From Paenibacillus cremeus (GTDB lineage Bacteria; Bacillota; Bacilli; Paenibacillales; NBRC-103111), in the NCBI RefSeq assembly GCF_007786445.1, contig NZ_VNJI01000002.1, positions 183,075 through 247,074 on the forward strand: a DNA stretch of 64,000 nucleotides, in the 5' to 3' direction. Position 1 is the first letter of the stretch, and the number at the start of each line of letters is the position of its first letter. The translations under genes and the position numbers were made by a program. The notes under the pieces are model-generated. The model made no database searches and was not told the DNA's origin. It worked only from the letters and a program-made list of their open reading frames with translations. Positions 18,036 through 28,059 of the stretch are shown here, in pieces.

Positions 18036-18124
18036 GTACATTTGCAAATGCCCTGTCAAACCGCTACTCTAAAAAAAGGAAAACGACGAGTGATCAGAAT
18101 CATGGAGAAGCAGGGGGAGTGCAT

Positions 18125-18961
18125 GTGATTACTACGCGTTGGTTATGGCGGACAGTTGGTTTGGTGGCGCTTTTGTCTACATTGCTATGTATTTTCGGTT
18201 TTGCGTATGCCGTCAATCAAATTATGTATCCCAAGCCTGTCGTTTCAGAGGAGCCCGGAGCTCCGCAGACGGCTCCACAGACCCAGGACAAGCCCAAGCA
18301 GGATGCATGGAATGCCAAGGACAAAATCCAAATCGTCGCGCTGGGCGATTCCTTAACCGCTGGAACCGGAGATTTGACGGGGAAAGGCTATGTGGGTCAA
18401 GTTAGGGACAAGCTGGAGAAGCAGCTCGGTAAGCCGGTGTATGTATTTAATAACTTCGCGATTCCCGGCTATCGTACGGCTGATATGCTGAAGGATTGGG
18501 ACACGAAAAAAGATATCGATAAATCCATCAGCGAAGCGGATTTGATTCTGCTCACGATCGGCGGAAATGACTTATTTGACGGCGGAGCGGATATTTTTAA
18601 TACCCAGAATGGGGAAGGGTTTAACCCGAAAGCAGCGGCAGAGCGCTCACCAGAAGCTTTGAAGAGGCTGGGCCAAATTTTTGACCGTATCGCCAAAGTG
18701 AATCCGAATGCGAAAATTATGTACGTAGGGCTTTACTATCCGTTTCTAGATCTGGATAAAGACCGGACTGGGGCGCCGATCGTACAGCAATGGAATACGA
18801 GTGCGTTTGAATTGGCCAATCGGTATCCGAATATTACAGTGGTGCCGACCTATGATTTATTTGAGCTGAATTTAACCAAGTATATATACAGCGACCATTT
18901 TCATCCGAATCAAAACGGTTATGAGCGTATTGCGCAGCGGATCGCCGATATTTTGAAATAA
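18125..18961 (+). CDS. SGNH/GDSL-type hydrolase, membrane-anchored or secreted
   Basis: This 278-residue esterase/lipase-family protein has an N-terminal hydrophobic helix (about residues 8-30) and a Pro/Gln-rich spacer. The SGNH fold carries block I with the nucleophile in ALGDSLTAGTGD, block III in TIGGNDLF (Gly, Asn), and block V DHFHPN with the catalytic Asp and His. Bacillus YpmR is a similar stand-alone member; the substrate is unknown. The GTG at 18125 is preferred because GGGGGAG ends 5 bases before it. The earlier GTG at 18119 overlaps that ribosome site. The ABC transporter pair follows 31 bases downstream. Confidence 0.9.
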   Translation: MITTRWLWRTVGLVALLSTLLCIFGFAYAVNQIMYPKPVVSEEPGAPQTAPQTQDKPKQDAWNAKDKIQIVALGDSLTAGTGDLTGKGYVGQVRDKLEKQLGKPVYVFNNFAIPGYRTADMLKDWDTKKDIDKSISEADLILLTIGGNDLFDGGADIFNTQNGEGFNPKAAAERSPEALKRLGQIFDRIAKVNPNAKIMYVGLYYPFLDLDKDRTGAPIVQQWNTSAFELANRYPNITVVPTYDLFELNLTKYIYSDHFHPNQNGYERIAQRIADILK

Positions 18962-18992
18962 GGCTATGGGGATGGCCTAGGGAGGGACATGA

Positions 18993-19976
18993 ATGGGAGC
19001 AGAGCACGCTGAAAAAGGGCGGAACGCATCGGTTGTTTTATCCGTCAACAATGTCAAGAAGCAGATCGGCAAACGGTTGATCATTAAAGGCATCTCGTTT
19101 GATGTCAAGGCCGGTGAAATTTTCGGCTTTCTCGGCCCGAACGGGTCAGGGAAAACGACGACCATCCGAATGCTGGTGGATTTGATTAAGCCGACGTCAG
19201 GCTCGATCACGATCTGCGGGTACGATGTTCAGTCGCATCACAACGAGGCGCTCCAGTATGTCGGCTGTATCGTGGAAAACCCGGAGCTGTACGGTTATTT
19301 GAGCGGGTGGGAAAACCTGGAGCACTTTGCTCGTATGCTGCCCGGCATTACCGAGAATCGGATTCGAGAGGTCGTGGATATCGTCGGCATGGATGTGCGC
19401 ATTCATGACAAGGTGAAGACGTATTCCCTCGGCATGCGCCAGCGTCTGGGGATTGCTCAAGCGCTGCTGAACGATCCGAAGCTGCTGATTTTGGACGAGC
19501 CGACAAATGGTCTCGACCCGCAGGGGATCAAAGAGCTTCGAGAATTTATTCGCAGCTTGGCCGATAAGGGACTCAGCTTGTTCGTCTCCAGCCATTTGCT
19601 CAGCGAGATTCAGCAGATGTGCGATCGGGTGGCGATTATTAGTCACGGCGAAGTGATTCGCGTTGGAGAAGTCGCGGCACTAATCGATGAATCCGTCAGT
19701 ACCGTGGTTTGGAGTGTGCTGCCACAGGCGAAAGCATTGGATGTGCTGCTTACCGAGCATGAGGTTCAAATCTTATCGCAGCAAGAGGAGTCGTACGAAT
19801 CTGGTGAACGGACATCCGTTCCTGAAAAGATCGTCGTTCAAATGAATCCCGACACAATCCCGGTCATTTCACGCCGCATGGTCGAGCTGGGGGTCCAGCT
19901 GTTCGGTATTGAGATCAAGCACCCGACTTTGGAGGACTTATTCTTAAAGCTAACGGAGGGAGAACGTATTGGTTAG
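18993..19976 (+). CDS. ABC transporter ATP-binding protein (ABC-2 type)
   Basis: This 327-residue ATPase has Walker A GPNGSGKTT, signature YSLGMRQR in place of LSGGQ (normal for this class), Walker B LLILDEPTNGLDP and the switch His in SSHLLSE. An extra C-terminal domain of about 100 residues resembles those of CcmA/DrrA-type ATPases. GGGAGGGAC precedes the ATG. It overlaps the permease gene by 8 bases, so the two form one transporter. Class members export lipids, antibiotics or peptides; the substrate here cannot be read from the sequence. Confidence 0.92.
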   Translation: MGAEHAEKGRNASVVLSVNNVKKQIGKRLIIKGISFDVKAGEIFGFLGPNGSGKTTTIRMLVDLIKPTSGSITICGYDVQSHHNEALQYVGCIVENPELYGYLSGWENLEHFARMLPGITENRIREVVDIVGMDVRIHDKVKTYSLGMRQRLGIAQALLNDPKLLILDEPTNGLDPQGIKELREFIRSLADKGLSLFVSSHLLSEIQQMCDRVAIISHGEVIRVGEVAALIDESVSTVVWSVLPQAKALDVLLTEHEVQILSQQEESYESGERTSVPEKIVVQMNPDTIPVISRRMVELGVQLFGIEIKHPTLEDLFLKLTEGERIG

Positions 19977-20961
19977 CATCTATCCGCTCGTCAAGAATGA
20001 ATGCATCAAGCTGGTGATGAAAAAGAGGCTGCTCGTCGTGCTGCTCATTCTCGCCGCTATTATCCCTATGTTTACATACGCCCAAATGAAGGTTGCGCAA
20101 AACAATCTGAAGCAGTTCGGCACCACGGATTGGCGTGCAGAGCAGCGGCAGAAGATTGTGGATTACACTCGAAGCCTTGGCAGCAGCCGGATGCCGGAGG
20201 AATGGAAGCAGTTTCGCAAGGTGGAGGTGAAGCTCGCCCAATACTATTTGGATAAAGATGTGAATCCGTCCGCACCGAACGGGGTAACCTTTACAAGAGA
20301 GTTTGTCAAAAATGCGGTAGGCCTCTTCATTCCGCTCATGGTGATGGTGGTCGCGGCGGACTTGGTTTCCGGTGAGCACTCGACGGGTACGATCAAGCTT
20401 CTGCTTACCCGACCGGTGCAGCGATGGAAGGTTTTGCTCAGCAAGCTGATCACCGTCATTTTGTTTGTCTCCTTCATCGTACTGGCTACCGGTGCGCTTT
20501 GTTATTTGATCTCCGGGATTGTTTTCGGGTACGGCGGCTGGGATATGCCGGTTTTCTTCGGCTTTCAAGTGACCGGAACGGAAGTTAATTTTGCCTCCGT
20601 GCGTCCAGTTTCGCAATGGCTGTATTTAATTATGGAGCTCGGACTGGTGTGGTATTCCGCGCTAATTGTTGGCATTATGACGCTAATGATTTCGGTGCTT
20701 GTTCGAAGCACGGCGGCTGGGATGGGCATTATGCTGGCGGTGCTGATTTCCGGCACGATTCTCGCCAATATGGTGTCCTCATGGGAAACGGCAAAATATT
20801 TTTTCATGGTCAATTTGCGCTTGACCGACTACTTGACCGGGGCGCTTCCGCCCATCAAAGGCATGAGTTTGCCGTTCTCCTTAACCGTGCTTACCGTATG
20901 GGGATTGGTTTCCGTTCTGATCTCATTTACGGTGTTCACGAAAAAAGATGTCTTGAACTAA
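19969..20961 (+). CDS. ABC-2 type permease
   Basis: This 330-residue membrane protein has six predicted helices, one near residues 22-40 and the others clustered after residue 110. A soluble extracytoplasmic loop of about 65 residues follows the first helix. The motif DLVSGEHSTGTIKLLLTRPV after helix 2 is typical of ABC-2 permeases. The TTG start is set by GGAGGG 8 bases upstream and lies inside the end of the ATPase gene, implying coupled translation and a 1:1 complex. Confidence 0.9.
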   Translation: MVSIYPLVKNECIKLVMKKRLLVVLLILAAIIPMFTYAQMKVAQNNLKQFGTTDWRAEQRQKIVDYTRSLGSSRMPEEWKQFRKVEVKLAQYYLDKDVNPSAPNGVTFTREFVKNAVGLFIPLMVMVVAADLVSGEHSTGTIKLLLTRPVQRWKVLLSKLITVILFVSFIVLATGALCYLISGIVFGYGGWDMPVFFGFQVTGTEVNFASVRPVSQWLYLIMELGLVWYSALIVGIMTLMISVLVRSTAAGMGIMLAVLISGTILANMVSSWETAKYFFMVNLRLTDYLTGALPPIKGMSLPFSLTVLTVWGLVSVLISFTVFTKKDVLN

Positions 20962-20980
20962 TCCGTTCAAATGTTATAAT
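20953..20980 (+). promoter_or_regulatory. Sigma-A promoter for parE-parC
   Basis: TTGAAC and TATAAT are separated by 16 bases. The predicted start of transcription, near 20987, gives a leader of about 40 bases to the TTG of parE. The -35 lies within the end of the upstream permease gene. Confidence 0.7.
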
Positions 20981-21026
20981 GCATGTTAGCTGAATGGATG
21001 ACTTACGTGTTAGGGAGGCTGCGAAT

Positions 21027-23036
21027 TTGGCAGAACAACTCGATTTGTTTGGAAAAACGAAAGCAGATACAGCAACAGAAGCAGCTGCGGAGCTTACCGA
21101 ACCGACGCAGGAGTACGGCGCTGACGATATACAGGTGCTGGAAGGTCTTGTAGCGGTACGTAAACGTCCGGGGATGTACATAGGCAGCACCAGCGCATCC
21201 GGGCTTCATCACTTGGTATGGGAAATCGTCGACAACGCCGTGGACGAGCACCTGGCCAAGCACTGTACCCAGATCGACGTAACGATCCATAAGGATCAAT
21301 CGGTGACGGTATTCGACAACGGCCGCGGCATTCCGACCGGCATGCATAAGATGGGTATTCCAACCCCTCAGGTGGTATTTACTATTCTTCATGCGGGCGG
21401 CAAGTTCGGCGGCGGAGGATATAAAAAGTCCGGCGGTCTTCACGGCGTAGGCGCCTCGGTAACGAACGCGTTGTCCGAGTGGCTTGAGGTGGAGATTTAC
21501 CGTGAAGGTAAAATCCATCGTCAACGCTTTGAATATTGGGTGGGCGAGCAGGGCAAGGAGCATGTCGGGGAGCCGGTCACCGGTCTGGAAGTGCTCGGAA
21601 ACACCCGCAAAACAGGAACAAAAGTGACGTTCAAGCCGGACAAGCGCGTGTTCCAAGGCGGAACGACGATCAACTACGATACGCTATATGAGCGCTTACA
21701 GGAAATCGCGTTTTTGAACTCCGGGTTGAAAGTAACGATTACCGATCTGCGCGCGGACAAGCAGGAAGAGTTTCAATACGTGGGCGGCGCCAGCCAGTTC
21801 GTTCAGTTCTTGAACGAGGAGAAGGCTGTTCTGCACGATGTGATTCATTTTACCGCCGAGAAGGACGACATTGAGGTTGAGGTAGCGCTGCAGTATAACG
21901 ACGGCTACACGGAAACGCTCGTCTCGTTCGTCAACTCGATCCCGACCCGCGGCGGCGGTACGCATGAAACCGGGTTCAAAACCGCATACACGCGCGTTAT
22001 GAATGACTATGCCCGCAAGAACGGCATGCTCAAGGAGAAGGAGAAAAACCTCGACGGCCAAGATTTGCGCGAGGGCATGATGGCGGTCATCAACATCAAG
22101 ATGGGCGAGGTTGAATTCGTCGGCCAGACGAAGGATCAGCTCGGCAGCGCCTCGGCAAGAAGTGTCGTAGATGCCGTCGTTTCGGATAAAATGTCGGTGT
22201 TTCTTGAGGAAAATCCGCAAGTGGCGCAGATGATCATGAAGAAGGCGATTCAATCCGCCAAAGCGCGCGAAGCGGCCCGTAAAGCACGTGAAGAAGTGCG
22301 AAGCGGGAAGAAAGGCAAGAGCGAAAGCTCGAACCTTGGCGGTAAGCTGACGCCTGCGCAGTCGAAGGATTACACGCGCAACGAGCTGTTTATCGTGGAA
22401 GGGGACTCGGCCGGCGGCTCTGCCAAGCAGGGACGCGATTCTCGCCACCAGGCGATTTTGCCGCTCAAGGGCAAGCCGATGAATCCGGAGAAGGCCAAGC
22501 TGCTCGATATCATGAAGAACGAAGAGTACAAAGCGATTATTGCTGCCATCGGAGCAGGTGTCGGACCGGAGTTTGACGTATCGGAAAGCAATTATGCCAA
22601 AATTATTATTATGACCGATGCCGACACCGACGGTGCGCATATCCAGGTGCTGCTGCTCACGTTCTTCTATCGCTACATGAAGCCTTTGATCGATGCCGGC
22701 AAGGTCTATATCGCGCAGCCTCCGCTGTATAAAGTGACGAAGAAAGCGGGCAAAAACAGCACCATTCGTTACGCTTGGACAGATGAGCAGCTCACCGTGC
22801 TCACCAAAGAACTGGGCAAGAGCATTGAGCTGCAGCGCTACAAGGGACTTGGTGAGATGAACCCGGACCAGCTGTGGGAGACGACGATGGATCCCGCCAC
22901 GCGAACGCTGCTGCAGGTTCAGATTGAGGACGCAGCCAAGGCGGAGCGCCGCGTTTCAACGCTGATGGGCGACAAAGTCGATCCTCGCAAGCGCTGGATT
23001 ATCGAGAACGTGGACTTCACGGAATTTGAGGAATAA
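21027..23036 (+). CDS. parE: DNA topoisomerase IV subunit B
   Basis: ParE is the ATPase subunit of topoisomerase IV, which decatenates daughter chromosomes. The 669-residue protein has the GHKL ATPase motifs (WEIVDNAVDEHL, VFDNGRGIP), the transducer domain, and a TOPRIM domain with LFIVEGDSAGGSAKQGRD and the metal-binding MTDADTDGAHI. The TTG at 21027 is the likely start because AGGGAGG lies 8 bases upstream. The earlier in-frame ATG at 20994 sits only a few bases from the predicted transcription start and has no ribosome site. parC follows after 15 bases. Confidence 0.95.
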   Translation: MAEQLDLFGKTKADTATEAAAELTEPTQEYGADDIQVLEGLVAVRKRPGMYIGSTSASGLHHLVWEIVDNAVDEHLAKHCTQIDVTIHKDQSVTVFDNGRGIPTGMHKMGIPTPQVVFTILHAGGKFGGGGYKKSGGLHGVGASVTNALSEWLEVEIYREGKIHRQRFEYWVGEQGKEHVGEPVTGLEVLGNTRKTGTKVTFKPDKRVFQGGTTINYDTLYERLQEIAFLNSGLKVTITDLRADKQEEFQYVGGASQFVQFLNEEKAVLHDVIHFTAEKDDIEVEVALQYNDGYTETLVSFVNSIPTRGGGTHETGFKTAYTRVMNDYARKNGMLKEKEKNLDGQDLREGMMAVINIKMGEVEFVGQTKDQLGSASARSVVDAVVSDKMSVFLEENPQVAQMIMKKAIQSAKAREAARKAREEVRSGKKGKSESSNLGGKLTPAQSKDYTRNELFIVEGDSAGGSAKQGRDSRHQAILPLKGKPMNPEKAKLLDIMKNEEYKAIIAAIGAGVGPEFDVSESNYAKIIIMTDADTDGAHIQVLLLTFFYRYMKPLIDAGKVYIAQPPLYKVTKKAGKNSTIRYAWTDEQLTVLTKELGKSIELQRYKGLGEMNPDQLWETTMDPATRTLLQVQIEDAAKAERRVSTLMGDKVDPRKRWIIENVDFTEFEE

Positions 23037-23051
23037 CGGGGGGCCTTACGC

Positions 23052-25487
23052 TTGAGTACACTAGAACAATTTTTACCGGCCTTTCTGGAAGAGGTAGTTG
23101 GAGACCGATTCGGCCGGTATTCCAAATATATTATTCAGGATCGTGCCATTCCCGATGTTCGGGACGGGCTGAAGCCTGTACAGCGTCGGATTTTGTACGC
23201 GATGTACGATGCCGGCAACACGCCGGACAAGCCGTACCGCAAATCGGCCAAAACCGTAGGGGATGTCATGGGTAACTATCATCCGCATGGCGACTCCTCT
23301 ATTTACGAGGGCATGGTGCGGATGGCGCAGCCATGGAAAATGGGCCATGTGCTGGTCGATGGCCACGGCAACTGGGGCTCGCTTGACGATGATCCGGCTG
23401 CAGCGATGCGATATACGGAGGCACGCTTGTCGGAAATTGCGATGGAGCTGCTGCGTGATATCGAGAAACGCACGGTACAGTTCAAAGATAATTTCGACAA
23501 CACGACCAAGGAACCGGTTGTACTGCCGGCTCGTTTCCCGAACCTGCTTGTCAATGGGGTAAGCGGAATTTCGTCCGGCTTTGCCACCGAAATTCCGACG
23601 CATAACCTGCGTGAAGTCATCAACGCTTGCATCGCGCTGATCGATAAGCCGGAGTCGACGCTGGAGGAATTGATGAGTATCGTGCGCGGACCGGATTTTC
23701 CTACCGGGGGCATCATTATGGGCTCTGAAGGTATCCGTGAAGCGTATCGCACCGGCCGTGGTCGGATTTATCATCGCTCACGCACTTCGATTGAAGATCA
23801 GCGCGGCGGACGCCAGACGATCGTCATTACTGAAATTCCATATCAAGTGGTCAAGTCTCGTCTGGTCACGGCGATGGAAAATATTCGGCTGGAGAAAAAA
23901 ATCGAGGGTATCTCCGAGGTTCGCGACGAAAGCGGCCGCGAAGGCTTGCGGATTGTTGTCGAGCTGAAGAAGGATGCGGATGCGCAGGGAATTTTGGCGT
24001 ATTTGCTGAAAAAGACGGATTTGCAGGTGGCGTACAACTTCAACATGGTGGCGATTGTCAACAAAACGCCGAAGCAGCTCGGCTTGGTCGAGATGCTGGA
24101 AGCGTATATCGCGCATCAGAAGGAAGTCGTCACGCACCGCTCGCGGTTTGAGCTGGAGAAGGCGGAAGATCGCGCTCACGTGCTCGAAGGCTTAGTTAAG
24201 GCGCTGAACATTCTGGACGAGGTCATCGCTGCGATCAAAGCCTCCAAGAACCGTCAAGACGCACAGAATAACTTGGTTGCGAAGTTCGGATTTACCGAGC
24301 GCCAAGCGGACGCTATCTTAACGTTGCAGCTGTATCGTTTGACGAACCTTGAAATTCATTCACTCGAGAAAGAGCTGAAAGAGGTTCAGAAGACGATTGC
24401 TTACCTGCAAGGCATTCTGGGCAGCGAGAAGAAGCTGCTGGCCGTTATCAAGGATGAGATCGCGCAAATTCGCGATAAATACGGTATCGACCGCCGTTCC
24501 TCGATCCAAGATGAGATTGAGGAGTTGAAGGTGAACCTGGAGGTTATGGTCACCGCCGAGGATGTATTCGTGACGCTGTCAAACGAAGGATACATTAAGC
24601 GGACAGGCAAGCTGTCCTTCATCCGCTCCGGCGGCGAAATCGATAAGACCGGCATGAAGGAAAGGGACTATCTCCGCTATTTACTGGATGTAAATACGCT
24701 GGAGAACCTGTTGATCTTTACGCAAAAGGGCCAATACTTCCTGCTGCCTGTCCACCAAATACCGGAGTACAAATGGAAGGATAACGGGACAGCAATCGTC
24801 AATGTAATCCCGATTCCGAAGGACGACCGAATTGTCCATGTGATTCCGGTCAAGGATTTCGAAGATCCAGGCAAATCGCTGGTCTTCGTTACCCGACGCG
24901 GCCAGGTCAAGCGGACCGAGCTTAAGGAATATGCCACCAACCGTTCCATCGGGATCGTCGCTTGTAAAGTATCCGATCAGGACGCGGTTCAGAATGTCCT
25001 TTTGAGTACTGGAGGCAAGGAGCTGCTCTTGGTGACGAAACAGGGGATGGCGATTCGTTTCAAGGAAGACGAAGTCAATCCGATGGGCCGTGCAGCAGGC
25101 GGCGTGCGAGGCATCCAGTTGAAAGAGGATGACGAGGTAGTAGCATCGGAGTGGGTGGACGGCGACGAAGGCGAGGTTCTGGTCGTCTCAGACACCGCTT
25201 ACGCCAAGCGGTCGCTGATGGTCGATTATCCGACCCAAGGCCGTGGCGGCAAAGGGATTTTCACCTTTGAGATTAAAGAGGGCAAGCGGGTACGACCGAA
25301 CGGAACGGGTCTGAAAAGCGCCTTCGTAGTGAAAGAACCGTTTGAGCTGACCGCCATTCTGAGCACCGGTGAACGCGCTGTATTCTCTACCGAGCAAGCT
25401 CCGATCGAAGATCGCAAAACGTCCGGGAAGCAGATTCTCCCGCTCGGCAAGACCGATTCGATCACTGAGTTGATCAAATTTGTTTAA
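23052..25487 (+). CDS. parC: DNA topoisomerase IV subunit A
   Basis: This 811-residue DNA-cleaving subunit has the active-site Tyr in [12 protein letters not shown] (about residue 120) and the quinolone-determining segment [11 protein letters not shown] with Ser and Glu at the drug-contact positions, so no classical resistance change is visible there. A long coiled-coil arm (about 360-470) and a C-terminal beta-pinwheel domain (from about 500) follow. The TTG start comes after GGGGGGCC. It is co-transcribed with parE. Its stop overlaps by 3 bases the stop of a convergent small gene. Confidence 0.95.
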   Translation: MSTLEQFLPAFLEEVVGDRFGRYSKYIIQDRAIPDVRDGLKPVQRRILYAMYDAGNTPDKPYRKSAKTVGDVMGNYHPHGDSSIYEGMVRMAQPWKMGHVLVDGHGNWGSLDDDPAAAMRYTEARLSEIAMELLRDIEKRTVQFKDNFDNTTKEPVVLPARFPNLLVNGVSGISSGFATEIPTHNLREVINACIALIDKPESTLEELMSIVRGPDFPTGGIIMGSEGIREAYRTGRGRIYHRSRTSIEDQRGGRQTIVITEIPYQVVKSRLVTAMENIRLEKKIEGISEVRDESGREGLRIVVELKKDADAQGILAYLLKKTDLQVAYNFNMVAIVNKTPKQLGLVEMLEAYIAHQKEVVTHRSRFELEKAEDRAHVLEGLVKALNILDEVIAAIKASKNRQDAQNNLVAKFGFTERQADAILTLQLYRLTNLEIHSLEKELKEVQKTIAYLQGILGSEKKLLAVIKDEIAQIRDKYGIDRRSSIQDEIEELKVNLEVMVTAEDVFVTLSNEGYIKRTGKLSFIRSGGEIDKTGMKERDYLRYLLDVNTLENLLIFTQKGQYFLLPVHQIPEYKWKDNGTAIVNVIPIPKDDRIVHVIPVKDFEDPGKSLVFVTRRGQVKRTELKEYATNRSIGIVACKVSDQDAVQNVLLSTGGKELLLVTKQGMAIRFKEDEVNPMGRAAGGVRGIQLKEDDEVVASEWVDGDEGEVLVVSDTAYAKRSLMVDYPTQGRGGKGIFTFEIKEGKRVRPNGTGLKSAFVVKEPFELTAILSTGERAVFSTEQAPIEDRKTSGKQILPLGKTDSITELIKFV

Positions 25488-25651
25488 TCGTAGCTGATAT
25501 AGTTGGTCTCCAGCTGTTCTTTTAGCTTCAGCATCAATTGCAAAACGACCCACACTGGCATCGGTTCGTCAAGCTTCTCGAGCCAGCTTGGGTCGTTAAT
25601 TATTCCCTCTTGAAGTGCAGCCTCGCCAATTTTTTCCTTCCAAGCTTCCAT
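25484..25651 (-). CDS. Small convergent protein, unknown function
   Basis: This 55-residue product begins [16 protein letters not shown] and looks wholly alpha-helical, with a hydrophobic core segment [19 protein letters not shown] lies 7 bases before the ATG, which favours this start over an in-frame TTG at 25684 that lacks a ribosome site. It ends head-on with parC, sharing stop-codon bases. I do not recognise a family; composition and ribosome site support it as a real gene. Confidence 0.55.
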   Translation of the reverse strand: MEAWKEKIGEAALQEGIINDPSWLEKLDEPMPVWVVLQLMLKLKEQLETNYISYD

Positions 25652-25762
25652 GAATTTTCCCACCTTGTCTCCATCGTTTGACAAGCTGCGCCCGTAGGCG
25701 ACGATCTTGTATGCAATATATGTTGAAGCGGGTCAAATGGTACCTCATTTTATCGGTTCATG

Positions 25763-25779
25763 TCCTAAAATATTTAGGA
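25763..25779. promoter_or_regulatory. Palindromic operator-like site upstream of MarR gene
   Basis: TCCTAAA-ATA-TTTAGGA is a perfect 17-bp dyad lying just upstream of the MarR-gene promoter. It fits the size and AT-richness of MarR-family operators, so autoregulation is likely (inference). Confidence 0.5.
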
Positions 25780-25787
25780 TGTTAACC

Positions 25788-25816
25788 TTTAAAAGACGGT
25801 GAAGGGGTGTTATAAT
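25788..25816 (+). promoter_or_regulatory. Promoter for MarR gene
   Basis: TTTAAA, 17 bases, TATAAT. The -10 is perfect, the -35 weak. Confidence 0.5.
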
Positions 25817-25854
25817 AGGGAAAAAATTGGATTATTCGCGGGAGTGATACACAA

Positions 25855-26268
25855 TTGATTACCCAAGAATTTGCCAAGCTGTGGTGGAAGCTGTCTAAGG
25901 ATCTGCGTACGCACATGGAGACGGAATTGGCACCTACGTTAACAGAAGGACAGCTGACGGTGATTGAGCTTTTGCTTGGCTCCGGCAAGGACAAGATGAA
26001 GCCGTCCGACTTTATTGATCACTTGGATACTACCCCGGCAGCGATCACAACGCTGCTCGATCGTATGGAGAAGAACGGATTGATCGCCAGAGAACGGGAT
26101 GCGAAGGACCGCCGAATCGTTTGGGTGGTGGTGACGGAGAAAGGGCTGCAGGAATGTGAGCGTGGCGTTCAGATCCGTGAACGATTTCTCCAGGCGTATC
26201 TCAGCCGAATTTCATCACACAATCAGCAGCTGCTCGTTTATTTGCTCGGAAAAGTGGCGAACGCTTAA
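25855..26268 (+). CDS. MarR-family transcriptional regulator
   Basis: This 137-residue winged-helix regulator has a dimerisation helix at the N-terminus, a recognition region around KPSDFIDHLDTTPAAITTLL and the wing motif RERDAKDRRIVWVVVTEKG with the conserved D-x-R. The TTG start follows GGGAG at spacing 10. An upstream palindrome suggests autorepression. It lies downstream of parC but has its own promoter. The ligand is unknown. Confidence 0.9.
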   Translation: MITQEFAKLWWKLSKDLRTHMETELAPTLTEGQLTVIELLLGSGKDKMKPSDFIDHLDTTPAAITTLLDRMEKNGLIARERDAKDRRIVWVVVTEKGLQECERGVQIRERFLQAYLSRISSHNQQLLVYLLGKVANA

Positions 26269-26270
26269 CA

Positions 26271-26316
26271 AAAGACCTCCCGGAAGCTCGTTGAAGAGAG
26301 CAGACGGGAGGTCTTT
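26271..26316. terminator. Bidirectional terminator between marR and RluA genes
   Basis: AAAGACCTCCCG and CGGGAGGTCTTT form a perfect 12-bp stem with a 22-base loop. Short T runs lie on both sides, so it can serve both convergent genes. Confidence 0.7.
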
Positions 26317-26330
26317 GTGCGATATGCGGC

Positions 26331-27029
26331 TTATTGAAAAGCGGCTTCCCACAAAATCCATGGAAAGCTCCGTGGCGGGGAAGAAGTAAAGCGAAGTTCT
26401 TCTTTCGTCACCGGATGCTCAAAGCCGAGCTCGGTGGACCAGAGCGCAATCTGCTGTCCGGGCTTCGTGTGCATGCTGCCGTATCGCTGGTCACCAACGA
26501 GCGGGCAGCCGATGGTCATGAACTGCACCCGGATTTGATGGGGCCGGCCCGTATGAAGCTCAACTTGAACAAGCGACAGCCCATCTAGCGAGCCGAGCAC
26601 GCGGTAATCAAGAATCGCTTCTTTGGCACCTGCTTTGCCGGCAGGAACGACTGAAACCATGTTCGTTTTCGCATCCTTGATCAAATGATGCCGCAGCTGG
26701 CCTTGCGGATCCCTCGGCTTCCCATTGACGACAGCGGTATAGATTTTCCGGATTGCCCGGGTTCGAACCGCGTCGGACAAGCGAGAGGCGGCTTTGGAGG
26801 TTTTGGCGAATACCATAACACCCCCGACCGGACGGTCCAGCCGGTGAACCAGACCCAGATACACATTGCCCGGCTTCTGATGCCGCACCTTCAAGTCCGC
26901 CTTGATCAGGCTCAGCAGATCGGGATCCTTCGAATCATCCTCCTGCGTCGGAATATTGGGGGGCTTCACGACGACAATCACGTGGTTGTCTTCGTATAGC
27001 ACTGGAATGGTAGAAGCTGCGCTGCCCAT
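26331..27029 (-). CDS. RluA-family pseudouridine synthase
   Basis: This 232-residue RNA-modifying enzyme isomerises uridine to pseudouridine in rRNA or tRNA. The catalytic Asp sits in GLVHRLDRPVGG, and the conserved HTGRPHQIRVQF and GDQRYG motifs follow. It lacks an N-terminal S4 domain, so it is a minimal RluA-type member and its target cannot be assigned. GGGAGG lies 9 bases before the ATG, within the end of the upstream methyltransferase gene; the gap between the two is 4 bases, which indicates an RNA-modification operon. Confidence 0.92.
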   Translation of the reverse strand: MGSAASTIPVLYEDNHVIVVVKPPNIPTQEDDSKDPDLLSLIKADLKVRHQKPGNVYLGLVHRLDRPVGGVMVFAKTSKAASRLSDAVRTRAIRKIYTAVVNGKPRDPQGQLRHHLIKDAKTNMVSVVPAGKAGAKEAILDYRVLGSLDGLSLVQVELHTGRPHQIRVQFMTIGCPLVGDQRYGSMHTKPGQQIALWSTELGFEHPVTKEELRFTSSPPRSFPWILWEAAFQ

Positions 27030-27033
27030 TCCT

Positions 27034-27897
27034 CTAGGCCTCCCAACGGCCCAAGATGCCGCAAGGCAGCGTCAGCTTGGATGCCGTGATCGGCAGTCCG
27101 ATTTCGCCGCAGGTAAGCGTACCGCCAAACTTGCGGGCTAGCGAAAGCGATAAAATATTTTTCAGAACGGTGGCCGAAATGCCTGTGGTGTAGGAGTTGA
27201 TCAAGAAAAAGAGCGGCTTGTCCGTTAAGATGCTCATGCACGATTCCACGAAGGGATACAGGTCGGTTTCAAGCTTCCAGGTTTCTCCATTCGGTCCGCG
27301 TCCGTAAGAAGGCGGATCCATAATAATCGCATCATACTTGCTGCCGCGGCGCTGCTCACGTTGGACGAACTTGAATACGTCGTCGGTAATAAACCGAACT
27401 GGACGGTCGCCCAGGCCGGATAGCTGCAGGTTTTCCTTTGCCCAAGTGACAACGCCTTTAGAGGCGTCGACATGGCATACCTCAGCACCAGCCGAAGCGC
27501 ACGCAACGGAAGCTCCTCCTGTATAGGCAAACAGGTTCAGCACCTTAATCGGGCGTCCCGCTCCGCGAATTTTCTCGATCATCCAGCTCCAGTTGACCGC
27601 TTGCTCCGGAAACAGTCCGGTATGCTTGAAGCTGGTCGGTTTAATATGAAATGAAAGCCCATTATACGAGATCGTCCAGCGCTCTGGAATTTGCTTGGTG
27701 TTCGACCAGCTGCCTCCGCCGCTGGAGCTGCGATGATAATGAGCATCGGCCTCTTTCCAGGCACCGGTCTCCTTCACCAAAGGCCAGATGATCTGTGGAT
27801 CCGGCCGCCGAAGTACGATATCCCCCCAGCGCTCCAGCTTTTCGCCGCCGCCCGTATCGATAAGCTCGTAATCTTTCCAATCTTGTGCTGCAAACAT
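27034..27897 (-). CDS. Class I SAM-dependent methyltransferase, rRNA-methylase (RlmI/RlmK) like
   Basis: This 287-residue methyltransferase belongs to the COG1092-like group acting on 23S rRNA. It shows the SAM motif NLFAYTGGASVACASAGA, the acidic residue in CHVDAS, and motif IV IMDPPSYGRG. An N-terminal beta domain (about 1-100) precedes the Rossmann fold. I chose the ATG at 27897 because AAAGGATGG lies 9 bases upstream. In-frame ATG (27921) and TTG (27945) starts would add 8 or 16 residues. Coupling to a pseudouridine synthase gene supports an RNA-modification role. Confidence 0.85.
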   Translation of the reverse strand: MFAAQDWKDYELIDTGGGEKLERWGDIVLRRPDPQIIWPLVKETGAWKEADAHYHRSSSGGGSWSNTKQIPERWTISYNGLSFHIKPTSFKHTGLFPEQAVNWSWMIEKIRGAGRPIKVLNLFAYTGGASVACASAGAEVCHVDASKGVVTWAKENLQLSGLGDRPVRFITDDVFKFVQREQRRGSKYDAIIMDPPSYGRGPNGETWKLETDLYPFVESCMSILTDKPLFFLINSYTTGISATVLKNILSLSLARKFGGTLTCGEIGLPITASKLTLPCGILGRWEA

Positions 27898-28016
27898 TCG
27901 TTTCCGCCATCCTTTATTCATAGTGTTGCTTACCAGTATTGCCAAACGTCCCTAAACATTTTACACGATATGGCTATCCGATTCCATATTTTCCGCCCGC
28001 AATAGCGTAGAGAAAA

Positions 28017-28045
28017 AAATAAAGTCCCGTGAGGGGACTTTATTT
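28017..28045 (-). terminator. Terminator of the PrsA-type gene
   Basis: AAATAAAGTCCC and GGGACTTTATTT form a perfect 12-bp stem with a 5-base loop. On the minus strand a run of T follows. Confidence 0.85.
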
Positions 28046-28059
28046 AATAAATCTAATGC

